From positions 1-64,000 of the forward strand of contig NZ_JAPZSP010000010.1 of NCBI RefSeq assembly GCF_027531705.1: a DNA stretch of 64,000 bases. The letters are read 5' to 3'. The notes under the pieces are model-generated. The model was not told the DNA's origin and ran no database searches. It saw only the letters and a program-made list of their open reading frames with translations. The position numbers and the translations under genes were made by a program. Shown here piece after piece: positions 8,971 through 17,689 of this stretch. Each line of letters opens with the position of its first letter. The first letter of the stretch is position 1. Origin of the DNA: Flavobacterium sp. (GTDB taxonomy: Bacteria; Bacteroidota; Bacteroidia; Flavobacteriales; Flavobacteriaceae).

Positions 8971-8980
8971 AGTTTTGGAT

Positions 8981-9757
8981 TTATTCTTTAGTAATTCTAA
9001 TGTCATTTACAACCGGAATTGTATCAACGTCTTTAAAATAATCAATTAATACATTTCTGAGTTTGTAATCTAAATCATAACGAGCAACTCCTTTTTTGAA
9101 GAAAACCATATTGTCACCACCATTTGCAAGATAATCGTTAGTTCCAACATAATAAGTTGTCTCTTTTGAAAGCGGTTTTCCATTTACAAGTATGTTTTTT
9201 GCTTTCTTATCAACTGTTATTGTAAAAGTCATTCCCGATAATGGATGCGGTTTTTTTTCAGCAATAAAATAATCAACCATTTCTTGTACTTGTTCGCCTT
9301 TTAAAGCTACAACAACCAAGCTATTTTCAAAAGGCATAATTTCGTATGCTGTTCGTGTTGTCACGTTTCCTTTTGGCAAAATGGAACGAATACCACCATT
9401 GTTTAATAAAACAAAGTCAATTGATTTATTTTCTCTTTTGTTAAAAACAAAATTTCCTTTGTCTTTGGTAACATCTGCAAATAAATTCCCAAAAGTTGAT
9501 TGCCATTCGCCAGATTTATCTAAAGTTTCTGGAGCATAAGCTAAAACGGCACTTAAATCTTTTTCGATATTATCTCTGTAAGGTTTTATATAAGCTTCAA
9601 TTTCAGTAGATTGACCTAAACTTTCGGTTACTGGAATTTTCTTTCCTTCTATTTTGGTTACGAACTCTTTTTGCGGTTGGCAAGAAAATAGAAATAAAAA
9701 TGTTAAGAATAAAACAAAATTCTTTACTACCACGTTATAGTTTTTTAGATTTACCAT
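8981..9757 (-). CDS. 5'-nucleotidase C-terminal domain lipoprotein
   Basis: A 258-residue protein matching the substrate-binding C-terminal domain of 5'-nucleotidases. The N-terminus is a lipoprotein signal (hydrophobic run ending FLFSC, Cys about 26). Downstream, the family motifs NNGGIRSILPKGNVTTRTAYEIMPFEN and VGTNDYLANGGDNMVFF are clear; the latter carries the aromatic and Asp residues that clamp the nucleobase. The domain order is reversed compared with UshA: here the C-terminal domain is encoded first, 10 bases before the catalytic domain gene. The membrane-anchored subunit probably supplies substrate specificity to the Tat-exported catalytic subunit; interaction is inferred from synteny. 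Confidence 0.87.
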   Translation of the reverse strand: MVNLKNYNVVVKNFVLFLTFLFLFSCQPQKEFVTKIEGKKIPVTESLGQSTEIEAYIKPYRDNIEKDLSAVLAYAPETLDKSGEWQSTFGNLFADVTKDKGNFVFNKRENKSIDFVLLNNGGIRSILPKGNVTTRTAYEIMPFENSLVVVALKGEQVQEMVDYFIAEKKPHPLSGMTFTITVDKKAKNILVNGKPLSKETTYYVGTNDYLANGGDNMVFFKKGVARYDLDYKLRNVLIDYFKDVDTIPVVNDIRITKE

Positions 9758-9804
9758 CTGAAATGAGACTTATTTAATTAAATTTGTAGCTCAACAAAAA
9801 TACT

Positions 9805-10323
9805 ATGTTTTTAAATCAATTAAAGGATTTTTTAATAAAAAATAAAGTTAAGAAAAGGTTATCAAATGTAACACCTGATTTTAACTCAAATCCTATTAAA
9901 ACAGTCGGAATTATTTTTGATGAGACCCATTTTGAAAAAAAAGTTGCGATATTAAATGAGTTACTAAAAAAAGGAATTCCTTTAGAAAAAATTAGCGTTT
10001 TGATATTCAATACAATTGCTAAAAAAAATCAAGCATTTGAACATCCAACATTCAGTCCAAATGATTTTACACTGGGTGCTAATTTTAAAAACCCTGATGT
10101 AAATGAATTTATTTCAAAGAAATTTGATTTGTTAATTAATTATTATAACATTGAAAAAGCACCTTTATTGCAAGTTTCTAATCTTTCAAAAGCAAGTTTT
10201 AAAGTAGGTTTTTCTGCTGTTGACAAACGAATCAATCATTTTATGATAAATACAACAACCGATAATTACAAAGTTTTTATCGATGAATTATTCAAATATT
10301 TAAAAATACTTAACAAAATATAA
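9805..10323 (+). CDS. DUF6913 family protein
   Basis: A 172-residue soluble protein with no signal peptide, which I recognise as a Bacteroidota-specific family (DUF6913, from memory). A Rossmann-like pattern is visible: hydrophobic strand KTVGIIFDE, helix, strand [10 protein letters not shown], then strand FDLLINYY. The gene lies one base before dapA (stop TAA, then ATATGC), so the two are co-transcribed. The family is often found beside dapA in this group, suggesting a link to lysine or peptidoglycan precursor supply, but no activity is known to me. The start is the first ATG, about 47 bases from the divergent nucleotidase start. Confidence 0.72.
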   Translation: MFLNQLKDFLIKNKVKKRLSNVTPDFNSNPIKTVGIIFDETHFEKKVAILNELLKKGIPLEKISVLIFNTIAKKNQAFEHPTFSPNDFTLGANFKNPDVNEFISKKFDLLINYYNIEKAPLLQVSNLSKASFKVGFSAVDKRINHFMINTTTDNYKVFIDELFKYLKILNKI

Positions 10324-10324
10324 T

Positions 10325-11206
10325 ATGCAATCATTAGTAGGAACAGGTGTTGCACTAGTTACGCCGTTCAAAAAAGATTTTTCAGTTGATGTGGAAGCTT
10401 TACAACGCATCGTAAATTTTCAAATTGATAACGGAATTGATTATCTAGTCGTACTTGGAACCACAGCTGAATCGGCAACCTTGAGTCAAGATGAAAAAGA
10501 ATTAGTTATCAAAACTATCGTTGAAACCAACAACAAAAGACTTCCATTAGTTCTTGGTGTTGGTGGAAATAATACAGCAAAAGTTGTAGAAGAGTTGAAA
10601 ACAAGAGATTTATCCGATTTTGTCGCGATACTTTCAGTTTCTCCTTATTATAACAAGCCAACGCAAGAAGGAATTTACCAACATTTCAAAATGATTGCCG
10701 AAACTTCACCAATTCCAGTAATTTTATATAATGTTCCTGGAAGAACAGCTAGTAATATGTTGCCATCGACCGTTATAAGATTGGCAAATGATTTCAAAAA
10801 TATCGTTGCCATTAAAGAAGCTGCTGGTGATATTGTGCAAGCTATGAAGTTAATTCAAAATAAACCAAAAGATTTTCATGTAATTTCAGGAGATGACATG
10901 ATTACTTTACCAATGGTTTTGGCTGGTGGAAGTGGCGTTATTTCTGTTATTGGCGAAGGTTTTCCAAGACAATTTTCAGACATGGTAAGACTTGGATTGC
11001 AACGTAAAACAGACGAAGCTTATCAATTGCATTACCTATTAGCAGATAGCATCGATATGATTTTTGAACAAGGAAATCCAGCCGGAATTAAAGAGATTTT
11101 TCGTTCATTAGGATTATCTGAAAACACAGTTCGTTTACCGTTAGTTAATGTAAATGAAGATTTAGCAAATCGATTGGCTTCATTCGTAACTAAAATAGGA
11201 AAATAA
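10325..11206 (+). CDS. dapA: 4-hydroxy-tetrahydrodipicolinate synthase
   Basis: A 293-residue TIM-barrel enzyme condensing pyruvate and aspartate semialdehyde, the first committed step of lysine and diaminopimelate synthesis. The Schiff-base lysine is K164 in AIKEAAGD. Tyr 135 (YNVPGRTA) and Tyr 109 ([11 protein letters not shown]) are the catalytic and trans-subunit tyrosines. The usual GTTGE motif reads GTTAES (45-50), an unusual Gly to Ala change near the pyruvate site. SGDD (189-192 region) and the GGSGVIS loop are conserved. It follows the DUF6913 gene by one base, forming a two-gene operon. Length is typical of the family (about 292). Confidence 0.95.
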   Translation: MQSLVGTGVALVTPFKKDFSVDVEALQRIVNFQIDNGIDYLVVLGTTAESATLSQDEKELVIKTIVETNNKRLPLVLGVGGNNTAKVVEELKTRDLSDFVAILSVSPYYNKPTQEGIYQHFKMIAETSPIPVILYNVPGRTASNMLPSTVIRLANDFKNIVAIKEAAGDIVQAMKLIQNKPKDFHVISGDDMITLPMVLAGGSGVISVIGEGFPRQFSDMVRLGLQRKTDEAYQLHYLLADSIDMIFEQGNPAGIKEIFRSLGLSENTVRLPLVNVNEDLANRLASFVTKIGK

Positions 11207-11245
11207 GAACAAAATTAAATTAAAAATTGGTGCTTCAAAAATATA

Positions 11246-11277
11246 TTTTGAAGTAGAAAAATTAATGTCTAAATTTG
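11246..11277 (+). promoter_or_regulatory. Promoter of the bamD operon
   Basis: TTTTG (11246-11250), 19-base spacer, TAAATTTG (11270-11277): a full match to the Bacteroidota consensus. An inverted repeat CTTCAAAA/TTTTGAAG (11233-11240, 11246-11253) overlaps the -33 element and may be either a weak dapA terminator or an operator. Confidence 0.7.
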
Positions 11278-11332
11278 CAGTTGATTTTGAAATAGCTGTA
11301 AGTGCCTAAAATCAAGAAATCTAAACAAAATA

Positions 11333-12127
11333 ATGAAGAAATTTTTATCAATATTGATCATTTTAGTTGTATTCAGCTCATGTAGCGAATATCAAAAAGC
11401 ATTGAAAAACGAAGATGTCGGTGCTAAATTTGAAGCTGCAACTAAACAATATGAAAAAGGGAAATACGCCAAAGCGATTAGACTTTTTGAGCAAATAGCA
11501 CCAGCTTACAGAGGAAAACCGCAAGCAGAGAAAATGTTTTATATGTATTCACAATCGTATTATAAAACAGAACAATATTATTTAGCAGGTTATCAATTTG
11601 AAAGTTTTGCATCAAGTTATCCAAAAAGTGAAAAGTTAGAAGAAGCAGCTTTTTTAGGAGCAAAAAGTTATTCAATGTTGTCTCCAGTTTACAGTATTGA
11701 TCAAACTGATACAACTAAAGCTATCGAGAAATTACAATCATTTATTGATACTTACCCAAATTCAACCTATTTAGAAGAAGCAAATGCAGTTTTGAAAACG
11801 TTAACTGGTAAAATTGAGAAAAAAGTTTTTGAAAACGCAAAACAATATAACACCATTTCAGATTACAAATCAGCAATAATTGCACTTGATAATTTTATTG
11901 CAGATTTCCCTGGAACACCTTATAAAGAAGAAGCATTATATTATAAATTAGATTCAGCTTACAATTTGGCAATAAACAGTGTTCCGTCAAAAATGCAAGA
12001 ACGCCTTGAAAATGCTAGATTAGCTTATTCTGGTTTAATGAAATTTAATGCCAACACGACAAGAAAAGCTAAAGCAGATAATATGTTAGCCGAAATAGAA
12101 AAGAATTTACAACAATTTCAAAAATAA
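11333..12127 (+). CDS. bamD: Outer membrane protein assembly factor BamD
   Basis: A 264-residue lipoprotein of the beta-barrel assembly machinery, anchored in the outer membrane facing the periplasm. The lipobox is VVFSSC with the lipidated Cys 17. The rest is a stack of tetratricopeptide repeats: AATKQYEKGKYAKAIRLFEQI, AEKMFYMYSQSYYKTEQYYLAGYQFESF and EKLQSFIDTYPNSTYLEEAN are good TPR pairs. Length and layout match YfiO/BamD. It leads a run with the omega subunit gene, coaBC, a DUF4835 gene and recN, the usual order in flavobacteria. A strong promoter lies upstream at 11246-11277. Confidence 0.92.
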   Translation: MKKFLSILIILVVFSSCSEYQKALKNEDVGAKFEAATKQYEKGKYAKAIRLFEQIAPAYRGKPQAEKMFYMYSQSYYKTEQYYLAGYQFESFASSYPKSEKLEEAAFLGAKSYSMLSPVYSIDQTDTTKAIEKLQSFIDTYPNSTYLEEANAVLKTLTGKIEKKVFENAKQYNTISDYKSAIIALDNFIADFPGTPYKEEALYYKLDSAYNLAINSVPSKMQERLENARLAYSGLMKFNANTTRKAKADNMLAEIEKNLQQFQK

Positions 12128-12136
12128 ATTAAAGTC

Positions 12137-12454
12137 ATGGATTTAAAAAAGACGAATGCTCCAGTAAACACAATCACTTATAATAAAACAACGATTGAAG
12201 AGCCTACTGGAAATGTGTATGAAGCAATCACAATTATGGCTAAAAGAGCAAACCAAATTAACTCTGAAATTAAAAAAGAATTGACAGAGAAATTGGAAGA
12301 ATTTGCAACTTATAATGATAGTTTGGAAGAAGTATTCGAAAACAAAGAACAAATTGAAGTTTCTAAATTTTACGAAAAACTTCCAAAACCGCACGCACTA
12401 GCTGTTCAAGAATGGCTAGACGGAAAAATCTATCACAGAGATTCTAACAAATAA
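12137..12454 (+). CDS. rpoZ: DNA-directed RNA polymerase omega subunit
   Basis: A 105-residue protein matching the Bacteroidota form of the omega subunit (Rpb6-like). The core GNVYEAITIMAKRANQINSEIK corresponds to the conserved N-terminal helix that contacts the beta' subunit (YEAVxIxSKRARQI-type motif). It is longer than E. coli omega at the C-terminus, with an acidic middle and HALAVQEWLDGKI end characteristic of this phylum. The gene is 9 bases after bamD and 4 bases before coaBC, so it is translated from the bamD operon. Confidence 0.88.
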   Translation: MDLKKTNAPVNTITYNKTTIEEPTGNVYEAITIMAKRANQINSEIKKELTEKLEEFATYNDSLEEVFENKEQIEVSKFYEKLPKPHALAVQEWLDGKIYHRDSNK

Positions 12455-12458
12455 GAAC

Positions 12459-13670
12459 ATGTCAGTTTTAAGCGGTAAAAAAATAGTGCTAGGAATTTCT
12501 GGTGGAATTGCCGCATATAAAACAGCTACATTAGTTCGATTATTTATAAAAGCAGGTGCACATGTCCAAGTGATAATGACACCTGCTTCTAAGGATTTTG
12601 TAACACCACTTACACTTTCTACTCTATCCAAAAATCCAGTTCATTCTACATTTTATAATGAAGATGATGAGAATGCACAATGGAATAACCACGTTGAGTT
12701 AGGACTTTGGGCAGATTTTATGCTTATTGCTCCTGCAACTGCCAATACTTTATCTAAAATGGCTAATGGCAATTGCGACAACTTACTAATTGCTACTTAT
12801 TTATCGGCTAAATGTCCAGTATATTTTGCTCCAGCGATGGATTTGGACATGTACAAACATCCGTCAACATTAGCTAGTTTTCAAGCTTTGAAACAATTTG
12901 GCAACATCATGATTCCTGCAGAAAGTGGCGAATTAGCAAGTGGTCTATCTGGCGAAGGTCGAATGGCTGAACCTGAAAACATAGTGGCTTTTCTTGAAAA
13001 AGATATTGAAAGCAAATTACCTTTAAAAGGAAAAAAAATACTAATTACCGCTGGACCAACTTATGAAGCAATCGATCCAGTTCGATTTATAGGAAATCAT
13101 TCCACTGGAAAAATGGGCTTTGATATTGCTGAAAGTGCCGCGAATAAAGGCGCCGAGGTGATTCTTGTATCTGGACCAACACATCTTTCAAATAAAAATT
13201 CTTCTGTGAAAGTTGTTAGAGTGACATCTTCGCAAGAAATGTATGAAGCTTGTCATACTTATTACGAATCGGTAGATGTTGCTATTTGTGCCGCTGCTGT
13301 TGCCGACTACAAACCAAAAAATATCGCTACTCAGAAAATAAAAAAGAGTGAAGCTGCGTTTACTATTGAATTAGAAAAAACAAAAGACATCTTAGCTTCG
13401 TTAGGACAACTAAAGAAAAATCAATATTTGATTGGCTTTGCTTTAGAAACTGAAAATGAAATAGAAAATGCCATAGCGAAAATTCAGAAAAAAAACTTAG
13501 ATTTGATAGTTTTAAATTCTTTACAAGATGAAGGCGCAGGATTTGGAAAACCAACAAATAAAGTAACATTTATTTCAAAAGATTTATCCATTGAACCAAT
13601 GCCGTTAAAATCTAAAGAAGAAGTAGCGACAGATATTCTCAATAAAATTATTACGCATTATGAAAAATAA
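12459..13670 (+). CDS. coaBC: Bifunctional phosphopantothenoylcysteine decarboxylase / phosphopantothenate-cysteine ligase
   Basis: A 403-residue two-domain enzyme for two consecutive steps of coenzyme A synthesis. The N-terminal CoaC flavoprotein (about 1-185) has the start motif GKKIVLGISGGIAAYK, the active-site His of NNHVELG, the PAMDLDMYKHP substrate clamp and the catalytic Cys in the flexible flap region. The CoaB half begins at LKGKKILITAGPTYEAIDPVRFIGNHSTGKMG, with later AAAVADYKP and KIKK motifs for ligase activity. It overlaps the next gene by 11 bases. CoaE, the last CoA enzyme, is found in this window at 20598-22190 as part of a fusion. Confidence 0.95.
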   Translation: MSVLSGKKIVLGISGGIAAYKTATLVRLFIKAGAHVQVIMTPASKDFVTPLTLSTLSKNPVHSTFYNEDDENAQWNNHVELGLWADFMLIAPATANTLSKMANGNCDNLLIATYLSAKCPVYFAPAMDLDMYKHPSTLASFQALKQFGNIMIPAESGELASGLSGEGRMAEPENIVAFLEKDIESKLPLKGKKILITAGPTYEAIDPVRFIGNHSTGKMGFDIAESAANKGAEVILVSGPTHLSNKNSSVKVVRVTSSQEMYEACHTYYESVDVAICAAAVADYKPKNIATQKIKKSEAAFTIELEKTKDILASLGQLKKNQYLIGFALETENEIENAIAKIQKKNLDLIVLNSLQDEGAGFGKPTNKVTFISKDLSIEPMPLKSKEEVATDILNKIITHYEK

Positions 13671-14547
13671 GATTTTATACATTTTCCTATTCTTAGCAAG
13701 TTTTGTAAATGCGCAAGAGCTGAATTGCATTGTTACGGTAAATTCAGATAAAATAACAACTACAAACAAGCAAATTTTTCAAACACTACAAAGATCTTTA
13801 ACCGATTTTGTTAACAAAACTAGTTGGACAGGAAGAGAACTTTCACCAAATGAAAAAATAAATTGTTCCATGTTTATAAGCGTTTCTGCTCAAGACAATG
13901 ATTTATTTACGGCTACTATTCAGGTTCAGACTTCACGTCCAATTTATAATTCAACTTATACTTCATCCATTTTTAACTATAATGATAAAGAGTTCACTTT
14001 TAATTATACTGAATTCCAAAATCTAAATTACAATCCAAATTCATTTGATTCAAATCTAGTTTCTGTTGTGGCATTTTATAGCGCAATGATCATCGGTATT
14101 GATGCTGACACTTTTGCCTTAAATGGTGGAACTGAATACCTAGAAATAGCTAGAGAAATTGCTAATGTTGCACAATCAAGTGGTTACGCTGGCTGGACTC
14201 AAGCTAAAGGAAATAACAATCGCTATTCTTTGATAAACGACATGCTTTCTAACACTTATTCTCCTTATAGATTGACTATGTACCAATATCATTTGGAAGG
14301 TTTAGATACTATGACCAAAGACATGAAAGCTTCAAAAGAAAAAATTAAAGCGGCCATTGCAAAAATGAAAGAAGTACATAATGTGCGTCCGAATGCTTTT
14401 ATAACCAGAACTTTTTTTGATGCCAAAACAGATGAAATTGTTTCTATCTTTTCTGGTGGACCAAGTATCACAATTACAGATTTGGTTGATGATTTGAACA
14501 AAATTTCTCCGCTTAATTCAAGCAAATGGGCTTCCATTAAATTTTAG
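13660..14547 (+). CDS. DUF4835 family secreted protein
   Basis: A 295-residue protein with a signal peptide (residues 1-18, ends VNAQ). The start LNCIVTVNSDKI and the TLQRSLTDFVNKTSWTGRELSPNEKINCSMFI block are the hallmark of DUF4835, a Bacteroidota family of unknown role with conserved position between coaBC and recN. The ATG overlaps the last 11 bases of coaBC, indicating translational coupling. Periplasmic or outer-membrane location is inferred from the signal peptide. No catalytic motif is evident. Confidence 0.85.
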   Translation: MKNKILYIFLFLASFVNAQELNCIVTVNSDKITTTNKQIFQTLQRSLTDFVNKTSWTGRELSPNEKINCSMFISVSAQDNDLFTATIQVQTSRPIYNSTYTSSIFNYNDKEFTFNYTEFQNLNYNPNSFDSNLVSVVAFYSAMIIGIDADTFALNGGTEYLEIAREIANVAQSSGYAGWTQAKGNNNRYSLINDMLSNTYSPYRLTMYQYHLEGLDTMTKDMKASKEKIKAAIAKMKEVHNVRPNAFITRTFFDAKTDEIVSIFSGGPSITITDLVDDLNKISPLNSSKWASIKF

Positions 14548-14563
14548 TTTTACCTATTTCCAA

Positions 14564-16216
14564 ATGATAACTTCTCTTTCGATAGAAAATTTTGCATTGA
14601 TTGAAAAATTATCAATCCAATTCTCAGATGGTTTTTCAACTATAACGGGAGAAACTGGTGCTGGAAAATCAATTCTTCTTGGCGCATTAGGATTGGTTCT
14701 TGGAAAAAGAGCCGATTTAACTTCGCTAAAAAACAAAGAAGAAAAATGTATTATTGAAGCACATTTCTTTATCAAAAATTATAATTTAAAGTCATTTTTT
14801 GAAACCAATGATTTGGATTATGAAGACGAAACAATCATTCGTAGAGAAATTTTGCCTTCTGGAAAATCAAGAGCATTTATTAATGATACACCTGTAAATC
14901 TTCAGGAATTACAAGATTTAAGCCACTATTTGATCGATATTCATTCGCAGCATCAAACACAAGAACTCTCAGACGATGTTGTTCAATTTCAAATAGTCGA
15001 TTCTGTTGCTTCTAATGCAGATTTGATTTCGGAATATAGTTTGGTTTTAAAAGAATACAAAAAATTAAAATCGGAGTTAAAATCGAAAATCGAATTATTG
15101 CAATCGGTTACCAAAGAACAAGATTACAATACATTTTTATTAGAAGAATTACTTGCAGCTAATTTAAAATTGGGCGAACAACTTGAACTTGAAACGCAAT
15201 TTGAAAAATTAAACAACGTTGAATTCATAAAAGAAAATCTTTCCAAATCGTTAGCATTAGCCAATGATGAACCATTTGGAGCAATTCTAAACTTGAAAGA
15301 AATTAAAATTGGACTTCAAAAAATTGCTGGCTTTTCTCCAGAATACAATGAACTTCATGAAAGAATAACAAGCGTTGTTATTGAATTTGATGATATTCAA
15401 AAAGAGCTTGAAAATCTTTCAGAAACAATTTATGGAAATCCTGAAGAACTTGAATTAATCAATCAAAAATTGCAATTAATTTATGCTCTTCAAAAAAAAC
15501 ATCAAGTAAATACGATTGAAGAATTACTTGAAATTCAAAATCAACTAGATAGCAAAGTTGTTTCTGTAACTACATTAGAATCAGAAGTAGACACAATTAC
15601 TAATGCAATTTCAACTAAAGAAAATGAATTAGATACTTTAGCAAAAAACATCCATACTAAAAGAGCCGAAGCAATTCCAGTTTTAACCAATAAACTAGCC
15701 TCTATTTTAGAACTATTAGGAATGGCAAATGCTCGATTTAATATTCAATTGAATGCTAAAGATGATTATTTTGCTAACGGAAAAGATGAAATTCAATTTT
15801 TATTTTCTGCAAATAAAGGTTCCGATTTTGGTTTGCTAAAAAAAGTAGCTTCTGGTGGAGAAATGTCAAGAATTATGTTGGCAGTAAAATCAATTTTGTC
15901 ACAATATTCAAAACTTCCAACTATCATTTTCGACGAAATTGACACAGGAGTTTCAGGTGAAATTGCTCACAAAATGGGTGAAATCATGAAACAAATGAGT
16001 ACAACCATGCAGGTTTTTGCTATAACACATTTACCACAAATTGCAGGAAAAGGAAGCGAGCACTTTAAAGTTTATAAAACTGTAAAAGACAATCATACGC
16101 AATCCGAATTAAAGTTACTTACTCAAGAAGAACGAATTACAGAAATTGCACAAATGTTATCGGGTGCCAACATTTCTGAATCGGCATTAAATCATGCCAA
16201 AGAACTTTTAAATTAA
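14564..16216 (+). CDS. recN: DNA repair protein RecN
   Basis: A 550-residue SMC-like ATPase acting in double-strand break repair. The N-terminal ATPase half has Walker A GETGAGKS at 29-36. A central coiled-coil region (about 150-370, rich in Glu/Lys/Leu heptads) folds back so that the C-terminal half brings the signature ASGGEMSRIMLA and Walker B TIIFDEIDTGVSG, followed by FAITHLPQIAG (H-loop). Length agrees with E. coli RecN (553). It is the last gene of the bamD run, 16 bases after the DUF4835 gene; fabV follows about 70 bases later. Confidence 0.95.
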   Translation: MITSLSIENFALIEKLSIQFSDGFSTITGETGAGKSILLGALGLVLGKRADLTSLKNKEEKCIIEAHFFIKNYNLKSFFETNDLDYEDETIIRREILPSGKSRAFINDTPVNLQELQDLSHYLIDIHSQHQTQELSDDVVQFQIVDSVASNADLISEYSLVLKEYKKLKSELKSKIELLQSVTKEQDYNTFLLEELLAANLKLGEQLELETQFEKLNNVEFIKENLSKSLALANDEPFGAILNLKEIKIGLQKIAGFSPEYNELHERITSVVIEFDDIQKELENLSETIYGNPEELELINQKLQLIYALQKKHQVNTIEELLEIQNQLDSKVVSVTTLESEVDTITNAISTKENELDTLAKNIHTKRAEAIPVLTNKLASILELLGMANARFNIQLNAKDDYFANGKDEIQFLFSANKGSDFGLLKKVASGGEMSRIMLAVKSILSQYSKLPTIIFDEIDTGVSGEIAHKMGEIMKQMSTTMQVFAITHLPQIAGKGSEHFKVYKTVKDNHTQSELKLLTQEERITEIAQMLSGANISESALNHAKELLN

Positions 16217-16285
16217 AAAATTGATTTATATTTGCTTTACAAAATTTAGAAACTAAATTTTCAAACGACAAAATTATTTTACATT

Positions 16286-17476
16286 ATGATTATAGAACCA
16301 AGAATGCGAGGATTTATTTGCTTAACAGCTCATCCAAAAGGCTGTGAACAAAGCGTTAAAAATCAAATTGAATATGTTAAATCAAAAGGAACAATAGATG
16401 GCGCAAAAAAAGTGTTAGTTATTGGAGCTTCAACAGGATTTGGTCTAGCCTCAAGAATTACAAGTGCTTTTGGTTCAAATGCTGCTACTTTAGGTGTTTT
16501 CTTTGAAAAACCTGCAGCTGAGGGAAAAACAGCAACACCAGGTTGGTACAATTCTGCTGCTTTTGAAAACGAAGCTCACAAAGCTGGATTATATGCAAAA
16601 AGCATCAATGGTGACGCATTTTCTAATGAAGTAAAGCAAGAAGCTATCGACATCATAAAAGCAGATTTAGGTCAGATTGATTTAGTAATTTATAGTTTAG
16701 CATCGCCAGTACGTCTAGATCCTGCAACGGGAATTTTACACCGTTCAGTTTTAAAACCAATTGGGCAAAAGTTTACTAATAAAACAGTTGATTTTCACAC
16801 AGGAAAAGTTTCTGAAATTTCAATAGACCCATGTAATGAAGAAGACATTGCAAACACCGTAAAAGTAATGGGTGGAGAAGATTGGACTTTATGGATTGAA
16901 GCTTTGAAAAAAGAAAATTTATTGGCAAAAGGAGCAACAACTATCGCTTATTCATATATCGGACCAGAAGTTACCGAGGCAGTATATAGAAAAGGAACAA
17001 TAGGAAGAGCAAAAGACCATTTAGAAGCAACTGCGTTCACAATTACAGATTCTTTAAAAAACCTTGATGGAAAAGCTTATGTTTCTGTCAATAAAGCTTT
17101 AGTAACACAAGCAAGTTCTGCAATACCAGTTATACCTTTATATATATCATTATTGTATAAAGTTATGAAAAATGAAGGAGTTCACGAAGGCTGTATAGAG
17201 CAAATTCAACGTTTGTATCAACAACGTCTTTACACTGGAAATGAAGTTCCAACAGATGATAAAGGAAGAATCCGAATTGACGATTGGGAAATGCGTGATG
17301 ATATTCAAGCACAAGTATCCAAACTTTGGGCAGAAGCAACAACAGAAAATCTTGAAGAAATTGGTGATTTAGAAGGTTACAGAAAAGATTTCTACAACTT
17401 ATTCGGGTTTGGATTTGACAAAGTTGATTATCTAGCTAATACTGACGAAATGGTTCAAGTTTCAAGTATTTCATAA
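16286..17476 (+). CDS. fabV: Enoyl-[acyl-carrier-protein] reductase FabV
   Basis: A 396-residue NADH-dependent enoyl reductase for the last step of the fatty acid elongation cycle. It opens with IIEPRMRGFICLTAHPKGC, the conserved FabV/TER N-terminus, and has the NADH site GASTGFGLASR at 47-57, the family TPGWYN segment, YSLASPVR and the catalytic Tyr/Lys region YSYIGPEVTEAVYRKGTIGRAK in short. FabV enzymes are about 400 residues, longer than FabI, and are known to be less sensitive to triclosan. A terminator follows directly, so the gene ends this transcription block. No FabI or FabK is visible nearby, so whether it is the only enoyl reductase cannot be judged here. Confidence 0.94.
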   Translation: MIIEPRMRGFICLTAHPKGCEQSVKNQIEYVKSKGTIDGAKKVLVIGASTGFGLASRITSAFGSNAATLGVFFEKPAAEGKTATPGWYNSAAFENEAHKAGLYAKSINGDAFSNEVKQEAIDIIKADLGQIDLVIYSLASPVRLDPATGILHRSVLKPIGQKFTNKTVDFHTGKVSEISIDPCNEEDIANTVKVMGGEDWTLWIEALKKENLLAKGATTIAYSYIGPEVTEAVYRKGTIGRAKDHLEATAFTITDSLKNLDGKAYVSVNKALVTQASSAIPVIPLYISLLYKVMKNEGVHEGCIEQIQRLYQQRLYTGNEVPTDDKGRIRIDDWEMRDDIQAQVSKLWAEATTENLEEIGDLEGYRKDFYNLFGFGFDKVDYLANTDEMVQVSSIS

Positions 17477-17498
17477 AAAAATATTATACCACAATTCT

Positions 17499-17530
17499 AA
17501 AAGCATCATTTTTATAATGATGCTTTTTTT
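17499..17530 (+). terminator. Intrinsic terminator after fabV
   Basis: AAAAGCATCATT (17499-17510) pairs with AATGATGCTTTT (17516-17527), followed by T residues. Confidence 0.85.
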
Positions 17531-17689
17531 ATGAAAAAAATTAATGGTAATTTAAAAATAGAAAACATTTATTACGCATATTCTTGCGTTTTGAGGTATT
17601 TTTCTGCGTTTTATCGAATTTTTTTTTTTTTAACTTTCATAAACAAACATTTTTTATATATTGCAGACTATTAATCTAAATAAAAAACT

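Noticed and set aside
11233..11253. Hairpin CTTCAAAA/TTTTGAAG as dapA terminator
   Set aside because: No T-run follows; it overlaps the bamD promoter, so it is listed only as a possible operator.
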